Assembly (NCBI RefSeq): GCF_000750005.1
Contig: NZ_JPYA01000010.1
Span: 1-50,177 of the forward strand
Source: Geobacillus icigianus
GTDB taxonomy: Bacteria > Bacillota > Bacilli > Bacillales > Anoxybacillaceae
Reading direction: 5' to 3'
DNA: 50,177 nucleotides
The position numbers were made by a program, and so were the translations under genes. Shown here piece after piece: positions 1 through 11,408 of this stretch. Position 1 is the stretch's first letter. Every line of letters begins with the position of its first letter. Below the pieces are notes generated by a model. It worked only from the letters and a program-made list of their open reading frames with translations. It was not told the origin of the DNA and did not search any database.

Positions 1-220
1 AAAGGCCGCCTTTCAACCAAAGACCATGCGGTCTTCGGTGTTATCCGGTATTAGCTCCGGTTTCCCGGAGTTATCCCGGTCTTGCGGGCAGGTTGCCCAC
101 GTGTTACTCACCCGTCCGCCGCTGACCAAATAAGAGCAAGCTCCGATTCGGTCCGCTCGACTTGCATGTATTAGGCACGCCGCCAGCGTTCGTCCTGAGC
201 CAGGATCAAACTCTCCAAAA
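1..220 (-). rRNA. rrs: 16S ribosomal RNA, 5' part (truncated by window edge)
   Basis: Read on the minus strand, the sequence around 196-220 carries the universal 16S 5' motif (GAGTTTGATCCTGGCTCAGG, followed by ACGAACGCTGGCGGCG), and the rest matches the 5' domain of bacterial 16S rRNA, including the stretch ending at the window edge. Only the first ~220 nt are present; the gene continues leftwards beyond the window. The mature 5' end near 220 is estimated from the distance to this motif. Its place downstream of gyrA corresponds to rrnO of B. subtilis, with one protein gene in between. Confidence 0.97.
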
Positions 221-467
221 GAAAGTGGATTGGCTTTGCAAGCTTCGGCACCGACACCAAACGTGTCAAGCGGCCTCCACTTTTCGGATTGTCTAGCTTC
301 GGCCGCTATCGGCTCGCGACGCTTCGGTCCTGCTGCGGCAGCCATAGCCTCCTCGCAGGCCCTCCAGCGCGTTTCGCCGATAGGCAAGCGACCTCCGCTT
401 TTCGTATTGGCGCTTGGGTTTTGTTTAGTTTTCAAGGAGCATGATCACGAATAAAGACAGCTATTAA
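221..467 (-). other. rRNA operon leader with boxA-like antitermination site
   Basis: This is the transcribed leader between the rrn promoters and 16S. On the minus strand it holds TGCTCCTTGAAAAC (428-441), the Bacillus rrn boxA-like sequence expected to recruit Nus factors, followed by CTAAACA. Downstream lies GC-rich, inverted-repeat-rich sequence that would form the precursor stem cut by RNase III. A 27-bp sequence occurs twice in direct orientation (265-291 and 383-409, 23 of 27 matching). Open reading frames across it on either strand have no coding character. Confidence 0.8.
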
Positions 468-496
468 ATAATAACAAAAAAGCGATCAAAAGTCAA
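468..496 (-). promoter_or_regulatory. rrn promoter P2
   Basis: On the minus strand there is TTGACT (491-496), a 17-nt spacer and TATTAT (468-473), a strong sigma-A promoter just upstream of the boxA-like leader. It is the proximal member of a tandem pair. Confidence 0.85.
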
Positions 497-531
497 CGCT
501 TTTTTCTTTTTTATCGTTGCAAGCAAATTTG

Positions 532-560
532 ATTGTATCACGTCTCTTTCATTTTTGCAA
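532..560 (-). promoter_or_regulatory. rrn promoter P1
   Basis: On the minus strand there is TTGCAA (555-560), a 17-nt spacer and TACAAT (532-537). It lies 64 bp upstream of P2, the tandem arrangement typical of Bacillus rrn operons. It starts only ~25 bp past the stop codon of the HD-GYP-type gene, so that gene probably reads into the rRNA promoter region; I see no clear terminator between them. Confidence 0.75.
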
Positions 561-584
561 CAGAATTTTTTGGAATGACGGTTT

Positions 585-1646
585 TTATAGGATCTCATCG
601 ATAAATAGATCGCGCCGTTGATTCAATGGAAGCAACTGTCCCGTTTCAATGATTTTGACAATCGGTCGGACAGGATCGTCAGAGCGAGCAGATATTACTT
701 CGGCCCGCTGGCCGTCAGAAAGCCGGACAATCGTGCCCTTTTGCAGCCCAATGAGGCCGTTGATCAACGCGGCGACAGCTTGGGCGTCCAGTTTGCTAGG
801 TTGTTCTCGCCAAATCGTTTCAATCGCCCGAAACGGTGATTGTTTCCGGCGGTATAGCCGTTCTGAAGTCATGGCATGAAATACATCGGCGACAGCCACA
901 ATCAGGCTGTACGGATGAATTTTTTCTGCTTGAATGCCAAGCGGGTAACCCCTGCCATCCTTTCGTTCATGATGTTGCAACACCGCGAGTTTGGCTCCAT
1001 GAGTTAAGGCCGGGATTTTTTGTACCATGCGATAACCGAAAATCGGATGCTGTTTCACCTCGTTAAATTCAGCCTCGGTAAGAGCGGACGATTTCCATAA
1101 AACCTGTTTGCTGACTTTCGCCATTCCGCAGTCTGCTAGCGCGCCGGCAAGAGCAACTTGATAGCATTCCCCTTCGCTGTATCCGAGCTCCATTGCCAGC
1201 AAACCAGCGATCACTCCTACACTGACAGCGTGATGATAAAGATAATCGTCCTTGGACGCATAATGACGAACTGTGAGCAAATCGTGCTTCGCGTGCGCCA
1301 TTTGCTCTAAAAGCGGAATGATCAGCTCGCGGATTTCCCTGATTTCAATCGGCAGTCCCGATTGCCATGATTGAAACAGCTGTTTATATCGTTGGACCGC
1401 CTGCAAATACGAGGAAATGGGCTGTCGATGAGCCGTCGCCCCGATGACATCTTCTTCAAAAAACGGCTCACCATTGGCGAGAACTGGCTCGATTTCCACC
1501 TCGTCAATGAGAAACTTTTCAAGCACGTGCAGCAGCGGCTCCGTGATGATCGTATTTTTCGGGATAATGGGCCGCTTGGTCGGGCCAAGCACATCATCGG
1601 CAAGCACGCATCCTTCACGAAGCCGGGAACGGTTTACGCGAACCAT
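585..1646 (-). CDS. HD-GYP-type domain protein with altered HD dyad
   Basis: A 353-residue protein of the HD-GYP family, whose active members hydrolyse cyclic di-GMP or related dinucleotides. The C-terminal half has the family layout: a leading His at 138-139, a segment around 166-205, and a well-kept HHERKDGRGYP motif at 225-235. The central metal-binding HD dyad is not intact: where HD is expected the protein reads A171-D172 (ALADCG). It may therefore be catalytically weak or act as a sensor; this is inference. The N-terminal ~125 residues are not a recognised domain, and no membrane segment is evident. The start has a good GGGAGG site. It lies between gyrA and the rRNA operon, a slot empty in B. 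subtilis. Confidence 0.8.
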   Translation of the reverse strand: MVRVNRSRLREGCVLADDVLGPTKRPIIPKNTIITEPLLHVLEKFLIDEVEIEPVLANGEPFFEEDVIGATAHRQPISSYLQAVQRYKQLFQSWQSGLPIEIREIRELIIPLLEQMAHAKHDLLTVRHYASKDDYLYHHAVSVGVIAGLLAMELGYSEGECYQVALAGALADCGMAKVSKQVLWKSSALTEAEFNEVKQHPIFGYRMVQKIPALTHGAKLAVLQHHERKDGRGYPLGIQAEKIHPYSLIVAVADVFHAMTSERLYRRKQSPFRAIETIWREQPSKLDAQAVAALINGLIGLQKGTIVRLSDGQRAEVISARSDDPVRPIVKIIETGQLLPLNQRRDLFIDEIL

Positions 1647-1718
1647 CAGTTTGTTCCTCCCTTCTCTTATATCTTTTATCGTAACATGACTTTGGGTGCA
1701 TGGACAGCGGTTTCGACA

Positions 1719-1756
1719 TAAAAACCGACGCTCCCTGTCCGTTGCAGCAGAGCGTC
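1719..1756 (-). terminator. gyrA terminator
   Basis: On the minus strand a GACGCTC/GAGCGTC stem (1750-1756 and 1727-1733) with a 16-nt loop is followed by GGTTTTTAT. It lies directly after the gyrA stop codon. Confidence 0.7.
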
Positions 1757-1763
1757 GTCCCCA

Positions 1764-4226
1764 TTAGGCGAGATGTCCTTCTTCTTTTTCTTCTTCAGGC
1801 ACTTTCGCCACAGTGGCTACACATTCATGCTCGTCATCGCCAGAAAGGCGGATAAGTTTTACGCCTTGAGCGATTCTCCCTGTGCGGGAAATGTCACTGA
1901 CCGCCATACGAATGAGCACGCCGCCTGTCGTAATGACCATCAAATCTTCGTTGCCGACGACAGTCGTCACCGCAACAACCGGGCCATTTTTTGGTGTAAC
2001 ATTGCATGTTTTCAATCCTTTGCCACCGCGGCTTTGCACGCGGTATTCCGAAGCCGGAGTGCGCTTGCCGAACCCTTTTTTCGTGACGACAAGCACGTCA
2101 TGGTGATCTTCCAAAATCTCCATCCCGACTACTTCGTCGTTGTCGTCAAGCGTGATCGCTTTGACTCCAGTCGCGCTGCGTCCCATGGCCCGCACGTCGG
2201 TTTCCGGAAAGCGAATGAGCAGACCATTTTTCGTGCCGACAATTACATGCTTTTGACCGTCTGTCAATCGGACCGAAATGAGTTCATCGCCTTCACGCAA
2301 ATGAATAGCGATCAACCCATTGTTGCGAATATGGGCAAACGCGGAGAGCGAAGAGCGTTTCGCGATCCCCTGTTTCGTTGCAAACACGAGGTAACGTTCG
2401 CCGTCAAATTCCTCGATCGGGATCATAGCGTTGATCCATTCACCTTTTTCAAGTTCGAGCAAGTTCACGATCGGAAGCCCTTTGGCGGTTCGTCCGAACT
2501 CTGGAATTTCGTAGCCTTTCGCCTGATATACTTTCCCTTTGTTCGTGAAAAATAGGACAGTGTCATGAGTCGATGTGATCAGCAAGTGTTCGACAAAATC
2601 ATCTTCCGCTGTGTTCATTCCTTGCACACCCCGACCGCCGCGCTTTTGGCTCCGGTACGTCGATAAAGGCAGACGCTTGATGTAGCCTTTATGGGTGAGG
2701 GTAATGACGACGCGCTCGTGCGGAATCAAGTCTTCGTCATCAAACTGTTCGACGGCTCCTGCCACGATTTCCGTGCGCCGCTCATCATTAAACCGCTCCT
2801 TGATTTCGCTCAATTCGTCACGGATGATTTGCAACACTTTTTCTTCATCGGCGAGCACCGCTTTCAGCTCAGCGATCAAGCGGACAAGCTCTTGATATTC
2901 TTGTTCAATTTTTTCCCGCTCGAGGCCGGTCAGCCGCTGCAAACGCATATCCAAAATCGCCTGCGCCTGCCGCTCGCTGAGGGAAAACCGCTCCATCAAT
3001 CCTTGGCGCGCCGCTTCTGTCGTCTGCGAACGGCGGATGAGATCAATCACTTCATCCAAATGATCGAGAGCCGTGCGCAAACCTTCTAAAATGTGAGCGC
3101 GCGCTTCGGCTTTTTGCAGTTCAAATGCCGTCCGTCGGCGAATCACTGTCTTTTGATGGTTTAAATAATGCTCCAAACATTCTTTTAAGTTCAGCACTTT
3201 CGGCTCGCCGTTCACCAAAGCGAGCATATTAATCCCAAAGCTCGTTTGCAGCGCGGTATGTTTGTACAAATTGTTCAGCACGACTTTGGCGTTCGCATCG
3301 CGCCGCACCTCGATGACAATGCGCATGCCGCTCCGGTCCGATTCATCGCGCAAATCAGTGATCCCGTCGATTTTTTTCTCACGGACAAGTTCGGCGATCC
3401 GCTCAATCAGCTTCGCTTTGTTCACTTGGTAAGGAAGTTCGCTCACAATGATCGTTTCTTTGCCGTTCGGCTGCTGTTCAATTTCGGCCTTGGCGCGCAG
3501 CGTAATCGAACCGCGGCCGGTTTCATACGCTTTGCGGATGCCGCTGCGGCCGATAATTTGTCCGGCGGTCGGAAAATCGGGGCCCGGGATGTATTTCATC
3601 AAGTCGGCAACCGTCATCTCCGGGTTTCGGCTTAGCGCCAGCAACGCATCGATCACTTCACCGAGCTGATGGGGCGGAATGTTCGTCGCCATTCCAACCG
3701 CAATGCCCGATGAGCCGTTGACCAATAAATTCGGAAATCGGGACGGCAGCACGACCGGCTCTTTTTCCGAGCCATCATAGTTGTCTTGGTAATCAATCGT
3801 ATCTTTATTGATATCACGAAGCAATTCCATCGCGATTTTCGACATGCGCGCTTCCGTATAGCGCATGGCGGCGGCAGCGTCGCCGTCGATCGATCCAAAG
3901 TTCCCATGGCCGTCAACAAGCATGTAGCGGTAGTTGAAATCTTGCGCCATGCGCACCATCGTATCATACACGGCGGCATCCCCGTGCGGATGGTATTTCC
4001 CGATCACTTCGCCGACGATGCGAGCTGATTTTTTGTACGGTTTATCCGCGGTCATTCCAAGATCATGCATGGCGTACAAAATGCGGCGGTGCACTGGTTT
4101 CAAGCCGTCGCGCACATCCGGCAACGCGCGGGAAACGATGACGCTCATCGCATAGTCGAGAAACGAGGAGCGCATCTCTTGGCTGATATTGACTTCGCGA
4201 ATGCGCGGTTGTTCATGTTCTGCCAT
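1764..4226 (-). CDS. gyrA: DNA gyrase subunit A
   Basis: 820-residue GyrA, the DNA-breaking and rejoining subunit of gyrase (A2B2), which introduces negative supercoils. The N-terminal winged-helix domain carries the quinolone-resistance segment and the catalytic tyrosine in [11 protein letters not shown] (about residue 123). The C-terminal beta-pinwheel starts with the GyrA box [10 protein letters not shown] at about residue 530, the mark of a true gyrase rather than topoisomerase IV. The tail is acidic and Glu-rich ([11 protein letters not shown]). The start follows an AAGGGAGG site 7 nt upstream. gyrB lies upstream, separated by 336 bp that include a dispersed repeat. A terminator follows the gene. 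Confidence 0.98.
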   Translation of the reverse strand: MAEHEQPRIREVNISQEMRSSFLDYAMSVIVSRALPDVRDGLKPVHRRILYAMHDLGMTADKPYKKSARIVGEVIGKYHPHGDAAVYDTMVRMAQDFNYRYMLVDGHGNFGSIDGDAAAAMRYTEARMSKIAMELLRDINKDTIDYQDNYDGSEKEPVVLPSRFPNLLVNGSSGIAVGMATNIPPHQLGEVIDALLALSRNPEMTVADLMKYIPGPDFPTAGQIIGRSGIRKAYETGRGSITLRAKAEIEQQPNGKETIIVSELPYQVNKAKLIERIAELVREKKIDGITDLRDESDRSGMRIVIEVRRDANAKVVLNNLYKHTALQTSFGINMLALVNGEPKVLNLKECLEHYLNHQKTVIRRRTAFELQKAEARAHILEGLRTALDHLDEVIDLIRRSQTTEAARQGLMERFSLSERQAQAILDMRLQRLTGLEREKIEQEYQELVRLIAELKAVLADEEKVLQIIRDELSEIKERFNDERRTEIVAGAVEQFDDEDLIPHERVVITLTHKGYIKRLPLSTYRSQKRGGRGVQGMNTAEDDFVEHLLITSTHDTVLFFTNKGKVYQAKGYEIPEFGRTAKGLPIVNLLELEKGEWINAMIPIEEFDGERYLVFATKQGIAKRSSLSAFAHIRNNGLIAIHLREGDELISVRLTDGQKHVIVGTKNGLLIRFPETDVRAMGRSATGVKAITLDDNDEVVGMEILEDHHDVLVVTKKGFGKRTPASEYRVQSRGGKGLKTCNVTPKNGPVVAVTTVVGNEDLMVITTGGVLIRMAVSDISRTGRIAQGVKLIRLSGDDEHECVATVAKVPEEEKEEGHLA

Positions 4227-4429
4227 TCTTCAAACCTCCCTTAAAACCCTCCTCCGATCCGACTGGCCGGCGACAGACGGGTGGCGTCAGTCCACCTGCG
4301 CATGCGAGGACACCCAGCGGCGTCACGAAGCGGGAAGGGGGCTGTCTTCCTCTCAGTTCAAAGCCTACAAAAAATCAGATGGATCAGCTTTAAAACGGAC
4401 TCCAATGATGTGACGTTCACCGACCCTCC
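4227..4429. other. gyrB-gyrA intergenic sequence, no gene
   Basis: About 200 bp between the dispersed repeat and gyrA with no open frame of coding character. The gyrA ribosome-binding site is at its left end. At about 4415-4430 the sequence TTCACCGACCCTCCTAG looks like the 3' terminus of another copy of the dispersed repeat, but the sequence before it does not clearly match the family body, so a decayed copy is possible. I see no convincing promoter for gyrA. Confidence 0.5.
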
Positions 4430-6488
<2,059 letters not shown>

Positions 6489-6523
6489 TCACCTACGCTT
6501 TCTTTGCAAACGTTCAATCACGA

Positions 6524-7642
6524 TCAAGAAGGAGCGATGACCGAACCGGAATGGACTCGATAAATCGCCGCTTCTTGAATCACATCGTGGTTAATGCCGT
6601 CGATGCTTGTCGTTGTGACAAAAGTTTGCACTTTTTTCCGGATGGCATCAAGGAGGTGGGTTTGCCGAAAGTCGTCCAGCTCCGACAATACATCATCAAG
6701 CAATAAAATGGGGTAATCGCCTAACTCGGAAAAGATGAGCTCAATTTCTGCCAATTTGACTGCCAGCGCTGTCGTGCGCTGTTGTCCTTGCGAACCGAAA
6801 GTTTGTACATTTTTTCCGTTCACCCAAAACGCCACCTCATCGCGGTGGGGGCCGACCAAGGTCGTCCCTCGTTGAACTTCTCGCTCCTTTACGGCGGCGA
6901 ACGTTTCTCTGTATGCTTCTACTATTCTCGACAATTCCGCCTTGTCTGATACGTCGACCGACGGTTCATAGCGAATGTGGAGCTGTTCGGCCCCACGGCT
7001 GATTTCGCGATGGATGGGAGCTGCCCACTGCTCAAGCAACGACAAAAACTGGCGGCGTCGCAACGTAATTTTGGCCGCCAGCCAAACAAGCTGTTCGGTT
7101 AGGACGTCAAGCACCGCCTCGTCGCTCCGCTCGCGGGTCTGCATCATTTTCAGGCAATGATTGCGCTGCTGCAGCAACTTCTGGTACTGGCTTAAATCGT
7201 GTATATAAACGGGTGAAATCTGCCCGATTTCCATATCGATAAACCGGCGCCGCACTTGTGGGCTTCCTTTAACTAAATTCAAGTCTTCCGGGGCGAACAT
7301 GACAACATTTAAATGGCCGACATATTGACTGAGCCGCTGCTGCTCAATGTGATTGCATTTGGCTCGCTTCCCTTTTTTGGAGATCAACAGTTCGAGCGAC
7401 AACGATCCGTTGCGTTTCTCTGCTTTCCCCTCTATTTTAGCATACTCTTCATTCCAACGAATAAGGTCTTTATCGTTGGACGTGCGATGCGATTTGGCCA
7501 TCGCCAAAACGTAAATAGCCTCCATCATGTTCGTTTTTCCTTGGGCGTTTTCCCCCAAAATAATGTTTACCCCTTGATCGAAACGCATCGTTTCCCGCTC
7601 ATAATTGCGGTAGTTCGTCAACGCTAAGTCGGTTAAAAACAC
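6524..7642 (-). CDS. recF: DNA replication and repair protein RecF
   Basis: 372-residue RecF, an SMC/ABC-type ATPase that works with RecO and RecR to load RecA at single-strand gaps. Walker A is GENAQGKTN near residue 32, the signature region is [19 protein letters not shown], and Walker B/D-loop is [11 protein letters not shown]. Length is normal for the family. It follows rlbA by 11 bp, which indicates co-transcription with rlbA and probably dnaN. Downstream gyrB follows closely. Confidence 0.97.
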   Translation of the reverse strand: MFLTDLALTNYRNYERETMRFDQGVNIILGENAQGKTNMMEAIYVLAMAKSHRTSNDKDLIRWNEEYAKIEGKAEKRNGSLSLELLISKKGKRAKCNHIEQQRLSQYVGHLNVVMFAPEDLNLVKGSPQVRRRFIDMEIGQISPVYIHDLSQYQKLLQQRNHCLKMMQTRERSDEAVLDVLTEQLVWLAAKITLRRRQFLSLLEQWAAPIHREISRGAEQLHIRYEPSVDVSDKAELSRIVEAYRETFAAVKEREVQRGTTLVGPHRDEVAFWVNGKNVQTFGSQGQQRTTALAVKLAEIELIFSELGDYPILLLDDVLSELDDFRQTHLLDAIRKKVQTFVTTTSIDGINHDVIQEAAIYRVHSGSVIAPS

Positions 7643-7653
7643 CCGGCCTTCAC

Positions 7654-7875
7654 CTACTCCGCTTTTACGATGACAAACGCGCCGACCTCTTTGATCTCGA
7701 CCCGGTCGCCTTCTTTTAACTTCCGCCCGCGCCGGTTTTCCCGTTCCCCGTTCACCAGCACGTCATGTTCCTGCAAAAACCATTTGGCTGCGCCGCCGGT
7801 GTCAATCACATGCGCCAGCTTTAGCATCTGCCCTAGCGTAATCGTCTCCGTCTTAATGGCGACTTGTCGTTCCAT
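7654..7875 (-). CDS. rlbA: S4-domain RNA-binding protein RlbA (YaaA)
   Basis: 73-residue single-domain S4 protein. The sequence fits the S4 pattern: a short N-terminal segment ([25 protein letters not shown]) followed by [22 protein letters not shown]. In B. subtilis the orthologue between dnaN and recF has been linked to ribosome assembly; that role is by homology. The gene sits 11 bp upstream of recF and 176 bp downstream of dnaN, as in other Bacillaceae. Confidence 0.93.
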   Translation of the reverse strand: MERQVAIKTETITLGQMLKLAHVIDTGGAAKWFLQEHDVLVNGERENRRGRKLKEGDRVEIKEVGAFVIVKAE

Positions 7876-7996
7876 CCGTTCATCGCTCGCTTTCGTTACA
7901 AACTGCCTATTCTTTTATTTTACCGAAAAATTCGTCCGTTCGCAAAGAAACCCGATGAAAGGGAGAAAAGCGGTGGTTCTCCCTCATTGAATGCAC

Positions 7997-8032
7997 GCCT
8001 GATGGCATTCAAGTCAGCCTTAGCCATCAGGC
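7997..8032. other. Inverted repeat in dnaN-rlbA gap
   Basis: A perfect 10-bp inverted repeat, GCCTGATGGC (7997-8006) and GCCATCAGGC (8023-8032), with a 16-nt loop, 20 bp past the dnaN stop codon. No T-run follows on the minus strand, so a processing or stability hairpin is as likely as a terminator. Confidence 0.5.
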
Positions 8033-8051
8033 GCGCCAAAGCGGATCGGCT

Positions 8052-9188
8052 TTAATACGTTCTGACCGGCAGGATGAGCTGAAGCATGGAGTCGCTGTGG
8101 AGCGGGCGCAAGACAAACGGCCGCATCGCCCCGGTGAAGCTGATTTGAATGTCGGTGCCATCAAGCGCGCGCAACGCGTCCATCATATATTTGGCGCTGA
8201 ATGAAATGTTCAACTCTTCGCCTTCAAGCGATTCGGCTTTCAGCTGTTCTGTTACTTTCCCAATCTCCGGGGAAACTGAGGAAATTTCCAACCTCTCTCC
8301 TGGGAGCGTCGCCAGTTTCACCACGTTGTTTCGCCCTTCTCTTGCTAGCAAGGAGGCGCGGTCGATCGCCTGCAAAAACTCCTTGGCATTGACGGTCACC
8401 GTTGTTTTGCTGTCCGTCGGGATTAAGCGGGCTGTCTCCGGATAGTTCCCGTCGAGCAGGCGTGAGAAAAACAGAAGATGCTCCGCCTTAAACAGCACTT
8501 GATTGGCCGTGATAACAATATCGATCGGATGGTTGCCGTCAGCTAAAATTTTGCTCAATTCATTCAGACTTTTTCCAGGAATGACGACGTTATACGCCCA
8601 ATCGCTTTCAATGCCGATTTTGACTTTGCGCATTGCTAGACGGTGACTGTCGGTAGCGGTGCAGACGAGTTCACCATCTTCTATTTTCCAGTTGACACCT
8701 GTCAAGATGGGGCGCGTTTCCGATGTTGAGACGGCAAATACCGTTTGGCGAATCATCGCCTTCAGCAAATCAGCCGGAATTTGAAAGGCGTGTTCTTCCT
8801 CGATTTGCGGCAAGCGCGGATACTCGTCGGCGTTAAATCCGTTGAGACGGAATTCGGAGTGCCCTGAGCGAATCACGGTTAAAAAGTTGTCTTCCGTTTC
8901 GATTTCCACCGTTTGCTGCGGCAGCTTTTTCACGATTTCAGAGAAAAAGCGCGCCTGCAAGACGATGCTTCCCGGTCTCTTTACATCCACCAGCAGCCGC
9001 CCTTCTTTTTCGAGCGGAATAAACGATTCAATGGAGATGTCCGAGTCGCTTCCGGTTAAGGTGACTCCGCGAGCGGAGGCTGTCAGTTTAATCCCGGTCA
9101 AAATCGGAATCGTCGTTCTTGTCGATACGGCTTTCATCACATCTTGAACGCTTTTGGCGAGCGCTTCGCGGTCAATGGAAATGTTCAC
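8052..9188 (-). CDS. dnaN: DNA polymerase III beta subunit (sliding clamp)
   Basis: 378-residue beta clamp, the ring that tethers DNA polymerase III to DNA. Three clamp domains are readable; the C-terminus MLQLILPVRTY matches the family (LIxPVRTY). The start is taken as GTG at 9188 (VNISIDREALAKSVQDV), preceded by GGGGAGG 9 nt upstream. This gives the same length and N-terminus as the B. subtilis clamp; the longer frame to 9248 would run into the AT-rich origin sequence and has no ribosome-binding site. dnaA lies upstream across the second origin element. Confidence 0.97.
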   Translation of the reverse strand: MNISIDREALAKSVQDVMKAVSTRTTIPILTGIKLTASARGVTLTGSDSDISIESFIPLEKEGRLLVDVKRPGSIVLQARFFSEIVKKLPQQTVEIETEDNFLTVIRSGHSEFRLNGFNADEYPRLPQIEEEHAFQIPADLLKAMIRQTVFAVSTSETRPILTGVNWKIEDGELVCTATDSHRLAMRKVKIGIESDWAYNVVIPGKSLNELSKILADGNHPIDIVITANQVLFKAEHLLFFSRLLDGNYPETARLIPTDSKTTVTVNAKEFLQAIDRASLLAREGRNNVVKLATLPGERLEISSVSPEIGKVTEQLKAESLEGEELNISFSAKYMMDALRALDGTDIQISFTGAMRPFVLRPLHSDSMLQLILPVRTY

Positions 9189-9221
9189 GCTGTTGTTCCT
9201 CCCCATTTGGAATGTCTTCGG

Positions 9222-9364
9222 AAATAAATTATAAAGATATAAAAACAAAGATCATAGTACTAGTCGTATGGCTTGTTGGTATGTGGATAAACAAATAAAG
9301 ACGAGCAAGCACAGCCTGTCCACATGTGGATAAGCTGTGCGTAAGACAGCGACTGTTATTCACA
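9222..9364. other. oriC, dnaA-dnaN part: DnaA boxes, AT-rich stretch, possible DnaA-trio
   Basis: Two perfect DnaA boxes (TGTGGATAA at 9282-9290 and 9325-9333). The second is the right half of a palindromic pair CTGTCCACATGTGGATAA (9316-9333). A one-mismatch box TTATTCACA (9356-9364) overlaps the dnaA stop codon. Next to the boxes, TAGTACTAG (9255-9263) resembles DnaA-trio repeats, and beyond it 9222-9250 is almost all A/T, the expected unwinding element. In B. subtilis the unwinding site also lies between dnaA and dnaN. Box identity is seen directly; the trio and unwinding roles are inferred. Confidence 0.8.
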
Positions 9365-10712
9365 ATTGCTTCAGCTTTTCTTGAATCTCTTGAATATGTT
9401 TTTGCAGCTGCGTGTCCGTTTGCAAAAGCTTCGTTATTTTCTCATGGGCGTGAATGACCGTCGTATGGTCACGGCCGCCGAATTCGTCGCCGATTTTCGG
9501 CAGCGAACAGTCGGTCAGCTCACGGGAGAGATACATGGCGATCTGCCGGGGAAACGCGACCGATTTGGTTCGTTTTTTAGCTTTGAAATCGTCAAGCTTA
9601 ATGTTGAAGTGCTGGCCGACGACGCGCTGAATGTCTTGAATCGTGATGACCTTCGGCTTCGCGCTCGGAATGATGTCTTTGAGCGCCTCAGCTGCTAGAT
9701 CGGCGGTGATTTCTTTATTGATGAGCGAGGAATAGGCGACGACGCGAATGAGCGCCCCTTCCAGCTCGCGGATGTTTGAATCGATTTGGTTGGCGATGTA
9801 GAGCATCACTTCATTTGGGATATCAAATCCCTCTGCCTTCGCTTTTTTCCGGAGAATGGCGATTCGCGTTTCCAAATCAGGCGGCGTGATGTCTGTGATC
9901 AATCCCCACTCAAAGCGCGAACGCAAACGGTCCTCAAGCGTTGGGATCTCTTTTGGAGGCCGGTCGCTCGAGATGACGATTTGCTTGCTTTCTTCATGAA
10001 GCGTATTGAACGTATGGAAAAACTCTTCCTGCGTTTGTTCTTTTCCCGCCAAAAATTGAATATCATCGATTAACAGAACGTCGACGTTTCGATACTTGTT
10101 GCGAAAGTCATCAGGACGGTTGTCGCGGATGGCGTTGATAAACTCGTTCGTGAACTTTTCCGAAGATAAGTAGACGACTTTCGCTGACGGATTATGTTCG
10201 ATGACGTAATGGCCGATGGCGTGCATGAGATGCGTTTTCCCTAGCCCGACACCGCCGTAGATGAACAGCGGATTGTACGCTTTCGCCGGGGCTTCGGCGA
10301 CGGCTAGGGAAGCGGCGTGCGCAAATCGGTTGCCGGAGCCGATGACAAACGTATCGAAGGTGTACTTCGGATTTAGCATGCTCTGCGGGAAATCGTTCGT
10401 CTCTTCGTATGGCTTGCGCTGTTTTTTCGCTGCCGCCTGAAATTCGGCGTCTTCGTCGCCTTGGTTAGGCGGAATGATAAATTTGACGGCCAGCTCTTCG
10501 CCGGTAATGGCATAGATTGTTTCGGCAATCAAATGGGAGTAGCGGGAGTCAAGCCAATCTCTAGCAAACTCGTTCGGGGCTACGATGACGAGCGTGTCAC
10601 CTCGCAAAGAGTGGGCCTTCGTTGATTTGAGCCAAGTCTCAAAGCTCGGCTTGCTAATTTTCTGCTCGATTTCCGCGAGCACGCGATTCCATAAGTCATG
10701 GATATTTTCCAC
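9360..10712 (-). CDS. dnaA: Chromosomal replication initiator DnaA
   Basis: 450-residue DnaA, the AAA+ protein that binds DnaA boxes and melts oriC. Domain I (1-85) binds helicase-loading partners; domain II is a short linker (about 86-110); domain III has Walker [11 protein letters not shown], Walker B LLIDDIQF and the arginine-finger region; domain IV has the DNA-binding signature [15 protein letters not shown]. The start is ATG at 10712 with GGGTGG and GGAGGGG just upstream. It is flanked on both sides by DnaA-box clusters, which implies autoregulation. dnaN follows. Confidence 0.98.
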   Translation of the reverse strand: MENIHDLWNRVLAEIEQKISKPSFETWLKSTKAHSLRGDTLVIVAPNEFARDWLDSRYSHLIAETIYAITGEELAVKFIIPPNQGDEDAEFQAAAKKQRKPYEETNDFPQSMLNPKYTFDTFVIGSGNRFAHAASLAVAEAPAKAYNPLFIYGGVGLGKTHLMHAIGHYVIEHNPSAKVVYLSSEKFTNEFINAIRDNRPDDFRNKYRNVDVLLIDDIQFLAGKEQTQEEFFHTFNTLHEESKQIVISSDRPPKEIPTLEDRLRSRFEWGLITDITPPDLETRIAILRKKAKAEGFDIPNEVMLYIANQIDSNIRELEGALIRVVAYSSLINKEITADLAAEALKDIIPSAKPKVITIQDIQRVVGQHFNIKLDDFKAKKRTKSVAFPRQIAMYLSRELTDCSLPKIGDEFGGRDHTTVIHAHEKITKLLQTDTQLQKHIQEIQEKLKQL

Positions 10713-10819
10713 CCGTTGCCCCTCCCTTGGTTAGCGGATGATCATTTGGTTAAGAAAATAAGTTTGTGGAAAAAACAATATTAAGGAAAAAAGGCGGCTT
10801 TTCGACAAAATCCACCACC

Positions 10820-11081
10820 TGTGGACAAAACGATCAACAGCCTGTGAAAAATACTATCCACAACCTATCCACAGAATGTGGATATCTTTCTTTATCCACA
10901 CAGTTGTCCATAGTGAAAACACAATAATAATAGCAAATAAAACAAGTTGTTGCAACGGCTTTTTTGCTTATCCACAAAACGGACAGACTGTGCAAATTTC
11001 GTTATCCACACGGGTGAAGATGTGAAAAAAATGTCGATAAATGTTGTGAATTGTTACTTTGGTGGCGAAATTTTATCCACA
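10820..11081. other. oriC, rpmH-dnaA part: main DnaA-box cluster
   Basis: Four perfect TTATCCACA boxes at 10892-10900, 10968-10976, 11002-11010 and 11073-11081, all in the same orientation. One-mismatch boxes are CTATCCACA at 10854-10862 and 10865-10873, TGTGGATAT at 10877-10885 (opposite strand) and TGTGGACAA at 10820-10828 (opposite strand). The region between dnaA and rpmH is AT-rich and carries no gene. This matches the upstream half of the bipartite B. subtilis origin, where transcription of dnaA and rpmH diverges. Confidence 0.95.
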
Positions 11082-11114
11082 TCGTTGCGTCGAAGGAGCG
11101 AAACAAAGAGGCAG

Positions 11115-11144
11115 TTGACATTTGCTGAGATTGTTCAATATAAT
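11115..11144 (+). promoter_or_regulatory. rpmH promoter
   Basis: TTGACA (11115-11120), an 18-nt spacer and TATAAT (11139-11144): consensus sigma-A hexamers 45 bp upstream of the rpmH start. The nearest DnaA box is 33 bp upstream of the -35. Confidence 0.9.
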
Positions 11145-11189
11145 GAGAAAGACTGCCCGTAACAGTTATTCCCTAGGGAGGTGTCATAG

Positions 11190-11324
11190 ATGAAACGGAC
11201 GTACCAACCAAATAGACGGAAACGCAGCAAAGTGCACGGATTTCGCGCCCGCATGAGCACGAAAAACGGGAGAAAAGTGCTGGCGCGCCGCCGCCGCAAA
11301 GGAAGAAAAGTATTGTCTGCATAA
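11190..11324 (+). CDS. rpmH: 50S ribosomal protein L34
   Basis: 44-residue L34, a very basic large-subunit protein. It starts [20 protein letters not shown] and ends KGRKVLSA, the invariant bacterial pattern. The start follows AGGGAGGTG at the usual distance. It is the first gene of the rightward arm and lies just upstream of rnpA, as in most bacteria. A hairpin with a T-run follows, so rnpA expression may depend on read-through. Confidence 0.98.
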
Positions 11325-11328
11325 TAGG

Positions 11329-11354
11329 CCACTGAAGTTTCAGTGGTCTTTTTT
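11329..11354 (+). terminator. rpmH-rnpA terminator or attenuator
   Basis: Stem CCACTGA/TCAGTGG (11329-11335, 11340-11346) with an AGTT loop is followed by TCTTTTTT. It lies right after the rpmH stop codon and before rnpA, suggesting that the abundant L34 message is partly ended here. Confidence 0.8.
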
Positions 11355-11408
11355 CTCACGTGGTGATTGGTCGCCTGGAAATGAGGGCAAATGGAGTGTT
11401 TACGGAAA

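Noticed and set aside
13..454. Open reading frames on both strands over the first 450 bp.
   Set aside because: They lie in 16S rRNA and its leader; no ribosome-binding site or family similarity, so spurious.
4227..4429. A small gene between gyrB and gyrA.
   Set aside because: The short frames here have no ribosome-binding site and overlap repeat-like sequence.
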